From positions 1 through 64,000 of the forward strand of contig NZ_HG529227.1 in NCBI RefSeq assembly GCF_000499525.1: a stretch of DNA of 64,000 bases. Reading direction: 5' to 3'. The notes beneath the pieces are model-generated. The model worked only from the letters and a program-made list of their open reading frames with translations, ran no database searches and was not told the origin of the DNA. The DNA is from Faecalimicrobium dakarense. Its GTDB lineage: Bacteria > Bacillota > Clostridia > Peptostreptococcales > Peptostreptococcaceae. Position numbers and translations under genes: made by a program. Positions within the stretch are counted from its first letter, which is position 1, and each line of letters opens with the position of its first letter. Below are positions 25,074-33,104 of the stretch, piece by piece.

Positions 25074-26385
25074 ATGAATTTATATAATGATATATTAAAA
25101 AGGGATGAAAAAATATCAGTAGTTGGTCTAGGTTATGTTGGTATACCACTAGCTGTAGAATTTGCAAAGCATGTTAATGTAATCGGGTTTGATATAAATG
25201 AAGAAAAGGTTAATTCATATATAAATGGTGTCGATGTAACAAAAGAAGTTGGGGACTGTGAATTAAAAAATACAACTGTTGAATTTACAAATGATGAGTC
25301 TAAATTAAAGGAAGCTAAGTTTCATATAGTGGCTGTTCCAACTCCTATAAATAGTGACAAGACTCCGGATTTAAAGCCAGTTATAGGTGCGACTGAAACT
25401 GTTGCTAGAAATCTTACAAAGGGTTCAGTAATAGTATACGAATCAACAGTATATCCAGGGACAACTGAAGATATATGTATACCAATACTTGAAAAAATTT
25501 CAGGTTTAAAATATGGACAAGATTTTAAAATTGGATATTCTCCAGAGAGAATAAATCCAGGGGATAAGGTAAATAGATTAACTACAATAGTGAAGATAGT
25601 TTCAGGATGTGATGATGAAACTTTAGATATAGTAGCAAAAGTTTATGAAATAATTATAGAAGCTGGTGTTTATAGAGCAGAAAGTATAAAGGTTGCTGAG
25701 GCTGCTAAGGTTATAGAAAACTCTCAAAGGGATATAAATATAGCTTTTATGAATGAATTAGCAATGGTATTTAACAAGATGGATTATTGATACTAAGGCA
25801 GTTCTTAAAGCAGCTGGAACTAAGTGGAACTTCTTAAACTTTACTCCAGGTTTAGTTGGGGGACACTGTATAGGAGTTGATCCATATTACTTTATATATA
25901 AAGCAGAAGAATTAGGATACCATTCTCAAATAATATTAGCAGGTAGAAAAATAAATGATGGTATGGCTAAGTATGTAGCTGAAAATACTATCAAAAGCCT
26001 TATAAAAGCTGAAAAGCAAATAAAAGGTGCAAAGGTAGCACTAATGGGATTAACTTTCAAAGAAAACTGCCCAGACACTAGAAATACAAAGGTTATAGAT
26101 ATAATAGAAGAATTAAAAGAGTACGGAATAGAAGTTTTAATATATGATCCTGTAGCTGATGAAAAAGAAGCTTTTGAACATTATGGAATAAAACTTAACT
26201 CTAAAGAAGATTTAAAAGATGTAGATGCAGTAGTTACTGCTGTTGCTCATAATGAACTTAAAAATATTACTTTAGATGATATAGAGTCTATGTTTACTGA
26301 GGGAAGTAAAGTATTAATAGATATAAAGGGAATGTATGATAAAAAAGAAGCTCAAAATAGAGGATTAATATACTGGAGATTATAG
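25074..26385 (+). pseudogene. UDP-sugar 6-dehydrogenase (WecC/TviB/WbpA type), frameshifted
   Basis: The first frame (25074-25790) carries the NAD-binding start [18 protein letters not shown] and the central domain; it stops at MDY. Taking out one T at 25784-25785 restores [17 protein letters not shown] and the catalytic stretch GGHCIGVDPYYF (Cys codon at 25867), then the C-terminal UDP-binding domain that ends at 26385. The family oxidises UDP-N-acetyl-hexosamines (or UDP-glucose) to uronic acids for surface glycans. Here the break is in a TT pair, not a long A tract, so it could be a true mutation. If real, the catalytic cysteine is lost. The next gene starts 11 bases later. Confidence 0.82.
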
Positions 26386-26396
26386 TGAGGTAAGAT

Positions 26397-27521
26397 ATGA
26401 AAGTATTACATGTATGTTCCTATTATATAACTTCAAAGTTATATAGAAATTTAGTAGAGAACTTAGAAGAATTAGGTATTAATCAAGATGTTTATATACC
26501 AGTCAATTCTGATGATTTAATTAATAAATTTAGTGGAACTGATAATGAAAAAACAAAATATATTTACTCTAAATGTTTTAATAAAATTGATAGAGTAAGT
26601 TTTAGATTGAAAAATAAGAAAATATATAATGATATAAAAAATAAAATAGATTTAGATAGTATAGATATATCACATGCACATTCTTTATTTGTAAATGGAT
26701 ATGTTTCATATAAACTAAAGAAGGAAAAAAATATAGATTATATAGTTGCAGTAAGAAATACTGATGTTAATACGTTTTTCAAGAAGATGCCACATTTAAG
26801 AAAAATAGGTGTAAAGATTCTTGAAAATGCTAAGCAAATAATATTTATTTCATCAAGATATAAAGAACATGTAATTGATAATTATATTCCAGATGAACTA
26901 AAAAAATCTATAGAAGAAAAATCAGTAGTAATTCCAAATGGTATAGATAAGTTTTGGTTTGATAATCTTAATATGAAATCTAAAGCTATAGATAAAAATA
27001 ACTTAAAGTTAATATACGTAGGAAAGTTAGATAAAAACAAAAACTTAGATACGTCTATGAAAGTTGTTAAAAAATTAAATGAACTAGGGTATAAATCTAC
27101 TTTAGATATAGTAGGAAATGGGGCGGAGTTAGAAAGAATAAAAGAAGTATCAAATAACGAATACAAAGACATGATTAAACTACATGGGTTTATGAATAAA
27201 GAAGAAATAATAGGTTTATATAGAAATAGTGATATATTTATAATGCCTTCAAAGTATGAAACTTTTGGTCTTGTTTATATAGAAGCTATAAGTCAAGGGT
27301 TACCTGTTATATATACAAGAAATCAAGGGTTTGATGGATATTTCAAAGAGGGTGAAGTAGGTTTTAGCGTTAAGTATGATGATGTAGATGAGATAGTTGA
27401 AAAGATTAAAGATATAACAAATTCTAAAATCAACTTAGAGAACCTAGAAGGTGAACTAAGAAAATCATTTGTATGGGAAAATATTGCTAAAACGTACTAT
27501 GAAATATATTCGGGAAGGTAA
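26397..27521 (+). CDS. Family 4 glycosyltransferase (first of two)
   Basis: The 374-residue protein has a GT-B fold; the donor-binding C-terminal half shows KLIYVGKLDKNKNLD, VGNGAEL and the E-x7-E block in PSKYETFGLVYIEAISQG. No signal peptide or membrane helix was seen, so it acts at the cytoplasmic face on a lipid-linked or membrane-bound acceptor. It is translated just after the dehydrogenase and five bases before the next glycosyltransferase. The sugar and acceptor are unknown. Confidence 0.85.
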   Translation: MKVLHVCSYYITSKLYRNLVENLEELGINQDVYIPVNSDDLINKFSGTDNEKTKYIYSKCFNKIDRVSFRLKNKKIYNDIKNKIDLDSIDISHAHSLFVNGYVSYKLKKEKNIDYIVAVRNTDVNTFFKKMPHLRKIGVKILENAKQIIFISSRYKEHVIDNYIPDELKKSIEEKSVVIPNGIDKFWFDNLNMKSKAIDKNNLKLIYVGKLDKNKNLDTSMKVVKKLNELGYKSTLDIVGNGAELERIKEVSNNEYKDMIKLHGFMNKEEIIGLYRNSDIFIMPSKYETFGLVYIEAISQGLPVIYTRNQGFDGYFKEGEVGFSVKYDDVDEIVEKIKDITNSKINLENLEGELRKSFVWENIAKTYYEIYSGR

Positions 27522-27525
27522 GTTT

Positions 27526-28731
27526 ATGAAGATTTTATATTTAGTAAATATGAATGAGAATAATAGAAAAGGATTATTTACTGCAACTCATGAGAAATTA
27601 AAGGAAATTGTAAAGGATGAAGAAGTAAGAGATTACGGAATTTACTGCATACAATTTGTAGATGCAGGACTTATGAAGTTACTAAAAAAACTTAAAAATA
27701 AGGAAGTAAGAACTAAAGGAGCCGATGAATTTATTCATGAAGGTTTAATATATAAAAAGATTTATATAAAAGTAGGGCTAATAAATAAATTTATAGAAAA
27801 GATTAATTTAGATAAGTTTAACTATTTACCAATGCTTAAAAAACATAAAAATGATATAAAAAAGTATGACTTAATAAGTGCTCACTGGGGTTATCCTCAT
27901 GGAAGAATAGCTTATTTTATAAATAAGTTATTTAATAAGCCATATATAGTAACTTACCATGGTAGTGATGTACATACTATGCCAGTTAAAAATCCTCATA
28001 TAAAAAATCAAGTATTAGAGGTAATGAATAACGCTTATAAAAATATATTTGTAAGTAATAAATTATACTTAGATGCTAAAAAACTTGGATATAAAAAAGA
28101 AAACTATATTATAACTAAAAATGGAGTAAATATAGATAAATTCTATCCAATAGATATAAAAGAAAAAGATAGTATTAAAGAAAAACTAAACTTAAAGAAC
28201 ACTGTAATAGGCTTTGTTGGGAATTTAAACAAAGTAAAAAGAGCAGATAAGTTAATAGAAATATTTGAAAATATAAGAAATAATAAACCGAATTTAGATA
28301 TAAGCTTTTTAGTAGTAGGAGATGGTGAACTAAAATCATCTATGATAAATAAATCTAAAGAAAAAAATCTAGATGTAGTTTTCACTGGAAATGCTAATGT
28401 AGATGAAGTAAAAAATTATATGAATGTAATGGATATAATGGTGCTTCCAAGTAGAAATGAAGGATTTGGATTAGTTATAGTAGAGGCAAATGCTTGTGGT
28501 ACTAGAGTTGTAGCTAGTAATGTAGGAGGAATTTGTGAAGCTATAGAAAGTAAAGAGTTTCTTGTAGATGATGGAGATAACTTTGAAACAAGATTTGCAG
28601 ACAAAGTATGTAATGTATTAGATAAGGAATATATTAAAAGTAATTTAGTAGAATCTGTTGTAGATAATTTCTCATGGGAAAATATTGCAAAAGATGAAAC
28701 AAGCATATATAAAGGAGGCCTACATGAGTAA
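27526..28731 (+). CDS. Family 4 glycosyltransferase (second of two)
   Basis: The 401-residue GT-B enzyme has the acceptor-side block YHGSDVHTMPVKNPH, the donor-binding IGFVGNLNKVKRADKLIE and the E-x7-E block PSRNEGFGLVIVEANACG. The ATG at 27526 was chosen because GGAAGG lies a few bases before it; the frame open from 27469 overlaps the upstream gene. Its end overlaps the MurJ start by eight bases, which suggests translational coupling to the flippase. Confidence 0.85.
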   Translation: MKILYLVNMNENNRKGLFTATHEKLKEIVKDEEVRDYGIYCIQFVDAGLMKLLKKLKNKEVRTKGADEFIHEGLIYKKIYIKVGLINKFIEKINLDKFNYLPMLKKHKNDIKKYDLISAHWGYPHGRIAYFINKLFNKPYIVTYHGSDVHTMPVKNPHIKNQVLEVMNNAYKNIFVSNKLYLDAKKLGYKKENYIITKNGVNIDKFYPIDIKEKDSIKEKLNLKNTVIGFVGNLNKVKRADKLIEIFENIRNNKPNLDISFLVVGDGELKSSMINKSKEKNLDVVFTGNANVDEVKNYMNVMDIMVLPSRNEGFGLVIVEANACGTRVVASNVGGICEAIESKEFLVDDGDNFETRFADKVCNVLDKEYIKSNLVESVVDNFSWENIAKDETSIYKGGLHE

Positions 28732-30262
28732 AGTAGCTAAAGCAACAATAGGTCTTATGATAGTTACTATGCTATCTAAATGCTTAGGTTTTGGTAGAGA
28801 GTTAGTTTTAGGTGCTGCTTATGGAGCGACTTCTTATAGTGATGTTTATATAACTGCTATGAATATACCTATAACTTTATTTTCAGTAATAGGGACAGGA
28901 CTTGCAACAACTTTCATACCACTATACTATGAAAATAGAACATTAGGTGGAGAAGAAAAAGGTATAAAGTTTATTAATAACACATTAAATATAGTTCTAG
29001 TATTAGGAAGTTTAATGGCAATACTAGGTATGATTTTTACGGAACCATTAGTTAAGTTATTTGCAATTGGATTTGAAGCAGAACAATTTAAAATGGCAGT
29101 ACAATTTACTAGAATAATGATGTTTGGAGGACTATTCTTAGCTGTAACAAAGATTATGTCTTCTTATCTTCAAACAAAAGAAAACTTTATAATACCAGGT
29201 CTTGTAGGTGTACCTTATAATATAATAATAATTACATCTATAATATTAAGTGTAAAAACTAATATATACGTATTAGCAATAGGTACGCTACTTGCTATGG
29301 GTAGTCAATTTTTATTTCAAGTACCTTTTGCAGCTAAAAAAGGATATAAATATAAACCAATACTTAATCTAAAAGATGAGTATGTTAAAAAGATGATATG
29401 GTTAGTAGGTCCAGTATTTATTGGAGTATTTGTTAACCAAATGAATGCAGTAGTAGATAGAACTTTAGCGTCAACTTTAGCAGAAGGTAGTATATCTGCC
29501 CTTAACTATGCTAATAGATTAAATGGCTTTGTTATGGGATTATTTATAGCAACTTTAGGGGCTGTTATATATCCTATGCTTTCTAAATTATCATCTGAAA
29601 AGAATGATGAAAAGTTCACAGAGTCGGTAGTAAGTAGTGTAAATAGTGTTGTATTATTAGTAGTTCCAATTTCTGTAGGTGCTATGGTACTATCAACACC
29701 TATTGTTAAGCTTTTATTTGAAAGAGGTGCCTTTGATGAAAGAGCAACAGCTATGACTTCAATAGCACTTGTATTTTATTCTATAGGTATGGTTGCATTT
29801 GGTCTTAGGGATATATTAGGGAAGGTGTTTTATTCACTTCAAGATACTAAAACCCCTATGATAAATGGAGCAATTGCAATGTCTATGAATATAGTACTTA
29901 ACTTGATGCTAGTGAAATTTATGGGGCACGCTGGACTTGCTTTTGCAACAAGTATATCTGCACTTATATGTACATTCTTATTATTTAATAGCTTAAAAAA
30001 GAGAATAGGATATTTTGGACAAGACAAAATAATTAAGTCTACTATTAAGTCACTCATTGCATCAATTATTATGGGGATAGCAGCCTTAATAACTAATAAA
30101 TTACTAAGTAGTTTATTAGGAGTAGGTTTCATGTCAAACGTAATAAGCCTATTTGGAGCAATAATTGCTGGGGTAGTAGTCTATGGATTGCTAGTTGTAA
30201 TATTAAAGGTTGAAGAAGTGAAAATAATAACCGATTTAATAAGAAAAAGGTTAAAAAGATAG
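28724..30262 (+). CDS. murJ: MurJ/MviN-family lipid flippase, copy 1
   Basis: The 512-residue protein has about 14 membrane helices and a strong MurJ signature: MLSKCLGFGRELVLGAAYG near the start, NQMNAVVDRTLASTLAEGS in the middle, and FERGAFDERATAMTS. Such proteins flip polyprenyl-linked sugars across the membrane. ATG 28724 follows AGGAGG. It is the last gene of the dehydrogenase-GT-GT cluster and closely resembles the second copy at 43901. It may flip the glycan made by this cluster rather than lipid II; the chromosomal role cannot be told from sequence. Confidence 0.86.
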   Translation: MSKVAKATIGLMIVTMLSKCLGFGRELVLGAAYGATSYSDVYITAMNIPITLFSVIGTGLATTFIPLYYENRTLGGEEKGIKFINNTLNIVLVLGSLMAILGMIFTEPLVKLFAIGFEAEQFKMAVQFTRIMMFGGLFLAVTKIMSSYLQTKENFIIPGLVGVPYNIIIITSIILSVKTNIYVLAIGTLLAMGSQFLFQVPFAAKKGYKYKPILNLKDEYVKKMIWLVGPVFIGVFVNQMNAVVDRTLASTLAEGSISALNYANRLNGFVMGLFIATLGAVIYPMLSKLSSEKNDEKFTESVVSSVNSVVLLVVPISVGAMVLSTPIVKLLFERGAFDERATAMTSIALVFYSIGMVAFGLRDILGKVFYSLQDTKTPMINGAIAMSMNIVLNLMLVKFMGHAGLAFATSISALICTFLLFNSLKKRIGYFGQDKIIKSTIKSLIASIIMGIAALITNKLLSSLLGVGFMSNVISLFGAIIAGVVVYGLLVVILKVEEVKIITDLIRKRLKR

Positions 30263-30268
30263 AAAATT

Positions 30269-30306
30269 AAAAAGCATCATTCGTACAAGTACGAATGATG
30301 CTTTTT
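30269..30306 (+). terminator. Terminator after murJ copy 1
   Basis: AAAAGCATCATTCGTAC pairs perfectly with GTACGAATGATGCTTTT and runs into T; a hairpin element follows directly. Confidence 0.88.
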
Positions 30307-30308
30307 GT

Positions 30309-30362
30309 GTGAGAAATACTTAAAAAAGAGATGTTTTCTATTTTAAGTACTTTTAATTGTAC
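30309..30362 (+). repeat. GTGAGAAATAC hairpin element, copy 2 (upstream of secA2)
   Basis: GTGAGAAATAC at 30309-30319 opens the element. The stem is AAATACTTAAAA/TTTTAAGTACTT (30314-30325 and 30341-30352), with AGAGATG in the loop and the tail TTAATTGTAC. Relative to copy 1 the distal stem bases differ on both sides and still pair. Confidence 0.65.
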
Positions 30363-30463
30363 CCTATATTGCAAAAAATGTCTACTAAAAATCGAAAATG
30401 AAACAATTATTAGTACAATTAATGTATAATATAATTTGTAGTATATTTAAGGAGGAGTAAGAT

Positions 30464-32806
30464 ATGTCAGTTTTAGACAAAATAATGAACAAAGCAGATG
30501 AAGCCGAGATAAGGGTATTAAATAAAATAGTAGATGCTATTGACGACAACGAAGCTAAAATTCAAGATCTTAGTGATGATGAATTAAAAAATATGACAAA
30601 TATATTTAAAGATAGATTAAATAAAGGGGAAACTTTAGATGATATTTTAGTTGAAGCTTTTGCAGTAGTAAGAGAAGCATGTAAAAGGGTACTAGGTATG
30701 AGACAATACAGAGTACAGCTTATAGGTGGAATCGTATTACATCAAGGAAAAATAGCTGAGATGAGAACTGGTGAAGGTAAAACACTAGTGGCAGTAGCTC
30801 CTGTTTATTTAAATGCTTTATCAGAAAAAGGGGTACACGTTGTAACAGTAAATGATTACTTAGCAAAACGTGATAAAGAAATAATGCAACCAGTATATGA
30901 ATTCTTAGGTATGTCTGTAGGAGTTATAATACATGGTCAAGATCCAATTGAGAGAAAAGCACAATATGATTCAGACATAATATATGGAACTAATAATGAA
31001 TATGGATTTGATTATCTAAGAGATAATATGGTAACTAGAAATGAAGATAAAGTTCAAAGAGAACTAAACTTTGCAATAGTAGATGAGGTTGACTCTATAC
31101 TTATAGATGAAGCTAGAACACCTCTTATAATATCTGGTACTGGAGAAGAAAGTACTAAATTATATGATATAGCAAATGCTTTTGTTGAAAGTTTAGCCCC
31201 TGATGACTATGAAATAGAAGAAAAAGATAATACAATAGCCCTTACGGAAAGTGGACTTAAAAAATCTGAAAGTTTCTTTGGCATTGATAATATAACTAAT
31301 ATAGAAAACATAGAAATATATCATCATATAAACCAAGCTTTAAGAGCTAATAAATTAATGGAAAAAGATGTAGACTATGTAGTAAAAAATAATGAAATAA
31401 TGATAGTAGATGAATTTACAGGAAGAATAATGGATGGAAGAAGATACTCAGATGGTCTTCACCAGGCAATAGAGGCCAAAGAAAGAGTTGAGATTAAAAG
31501 AGAATCAAAAACTTTAGCTACTGTAACTTTCCAAAACTTCTTTAGAATGTATAAGAAATTATCAGGAATGACTGGTACTGCTAAAACTGAAGAAGCAGAG
31601 TTTCAATCTACTTATAATATAAATGTTGTTACAATACCAACTAATAAGCCAATATTAAGAGCAGATTTAAATGACTTAGTATTTAGAACTGAAGAAGAAA
31701 AGTATGAAGCTGTTGTAAATGAAATAGCAAAAATACATGCTACTAAACAACCTGTACTTGTTGGAACAGTTTCTATTGATAAATCTGAATACTTATCAGG
31801 ATTATTAAGTAAAAAGGGTATAAAGCATGAAGTATTAAATGCTAAAAATCACTCAAGCGAAGCTGATATAGTTAAAAAAGCTGGTAAATTAGGAGCTGTG
31901 ACAATAGCTACTAATATGGCTGGTCGTGGTACTGATATATCTTTAGGTGATGGAGACCTTGTTGAAGAAGATGAGGTAAAAGAACTTGGTGGATTATATG
32001 TAATAGGTACTGAAAGACATGAAACAAGAAGAATAGATAATCAGCTAAGAGGACGTTCTGGTCGTCAAGGTGACCCTGGAACATCTAGATTCTTTGTAAG
32101 CTTAGAAGATGAAGTTATAAAACTTTATGGTGGAAATAGTATAGAAAAAATCGCAAATAGAATAAAAGCTGAAAAGGGACAACCATTAGAAAGCAAAAAT
32201 CTACTAAAAGCTGTTGAAAGAGCACAAAGAGGAATCGAAGGGCGTAACTTTGAAATAAGAAAGAACGTAATAAAATACGATGATACAATAAATGAACAAA
32301 GAAAAGTTATCTATGCAGAAAGAAATAAGGTATTAGATGATGTAAGTGTTGAAAATGAAATACAAAATATGGTTAGAAGAGTTATAGAAGAAACTGCAAA
32401 TAAATACTTAGTTAAGCAAAAGGATTACTATGGATATTTAAAAAGTTTATATAGTACTTTTATGCCAGAGAATACTTTATTGATACCAGATATGGATAAA
32501 AAGAGTGTAGAAGAAATTATAGAATACACTTATGATTTATCTAAGAGAGTATATGATTTCAAAAAAATCGTAGTAGGTATGGATGAGCTTAAAGCATTAG
32601 AGAAAAAGGTATTATTAGAAGTAGTAGATACACATTGGATAGATCATATAGATGCAATGGATCAATTAAGACAATGCATAGGCCTTTCTGCTATAGGTCA
32701 AAAAGATCCAGTTAAAGAATATACTATTCAAGGATATGATATGTTTGAAGAATTAAATGATACTATAAGAAAAGAAACAGTTAAGTATCTATATAAATTT
32801 AGCTAA
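30464..32806 (+). CDS. secA2: Accessory Sec ATPase SecA2
   Basis: The 780-residue protein has the SecA DEAD motor: Walker A MRTGEGKT (Gly103-Thr107), DEVD at 207-210, the preprotein-binding block, and the second motor half with TNMAGRGTDI and the final ATPase motif QLRGRSGRQGDPG. It lacks the zinc-binding C-terminal tail of housekeeping SecA and ends in KETVKYLYKFS, as SecA2 does. In C. difficile SecA2 exports SlpA and the Cwp proteins. AAGGAGGAG precedes the ATG. It sits between two hairpin elements and before two Cwp-type genes, so its setting supports the assignment. Confidence 0.92.
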   Translation: MSVLDKIMNKADEAEIRVLNKIVDAIDDNEAKIQDLSDDELKNMTNIFKDRLNKGETLDDILVEAFAVVREACKRVLGMRQYRVQLIGGIVLHQGKIAEMRTGEGKTLVAVAPVYLNALSEKGVHVVTVNDYLAKRDKEIMQPVYEFLGMSVGVIIHGQDPIERKAQYDSDIIYGTNNEYGFDYLRDNMVTRNEDKVQRELNFAIVDEVDSILIDEARTPLIISGTGEESTKLYDIANAFVESLAPDDYEIEEKDNTIALTESGLKKSESFFGIDNITNIENIEIYHHINQALRANKLMEKDVDYVVKNNEIMIVDEFTGRIMDGRRYSDGLHQAIEAKERVEIKRESKTLATVTFQNFFRMYKKLSGMTGTAKTEEAEFQSTYNINVVTIPTNKPILRADLNDLVFRTEEEKYEAVVNEIAKIHATKQPVLVGTVSIDKSEYLSGLLSKKGIKHEVLNAKNHSSEADIVKKAGKLGAVTIATNMAGRGTDISLGDGDLVEEDEVKELGGLYVIGTERHETRRIDNQLRGRSGRQGDPGTSRFFVSLEDEVIKLYGGNSIEKIANRIKAEKGQPLESKNLLKAVERAQRGIEGRNFEIRKNVIKYDDTINEQRKVIYAERNKVLDDVSVENEIQNMVRRVIEETANKYLVKQKDYYGYLKSLYSTFMPENTLLIPDMDKKSVEEIIEYTYDLSKRVYDFKKIVVGMDELKALEKKVLLEVVDTHWIDHIDAMDQLRQCIGLSAIGQKDPVKEYTIQGYDMFEELNDTIRKETVKYLYKFS

Positions 32807-32823
32807 AATGATTTTAAGAAAGC

Positions 32824-32854
32824 AAAAGGCCTTGGACAAAGTCCAAGGCCTTTT
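32824..32854 (+). terminator. Terminator after secA2
   Basis: AAAAGGCCTTGGAC/GTCCAAGGCCTTTT forms a perfect 14-bp stem with an AAA loop. Confidence 0.85.
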
Positions 32855-32857
32855 AAT

Positions 32858-32915
32858 GTGAGAAATACGGAATAAGAGATGTTAGAAATTTCTTAATTCC
32901 TTAATTTGATTATAC
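32858..32915 (+). repeat. GTGAGAAATAC hairpin element, copy 3 (downstream of secA2)
   Basis: GTGAGAAATAC at 32858-32868 opens the copy. GGAATAAG (32869-32876) pairs with CTTAATTCC (32892-32900) with one bulge, AGAGATG lies in the loop, and the tail reads TTTGATTATAC. It directly follows the secA2 terminator. Confidence 0.6.
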
Positions 32916-33104
32916 TATAAGCATATGAAAAAGTCGAGCGATTGTAGAACACAAAAACAAAAAAAACTACAAATTTGTAACCATTACCAGACATGGAAAT
33001 AACTAATAAAAATAAAAATATAAGCTAGTAAATATAAACATATGGCAGATTAAGTCGGATAATAATAGATAAAGAAAAATAAAGCCGAAATGAGGGGAAT
33101 TGAC

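Noticed and set aside
16077..30463. Attachment sites of an integrated phage
   Set aside because: No integrase gene and no convincing direct repeat flanking the phage-like block were found.
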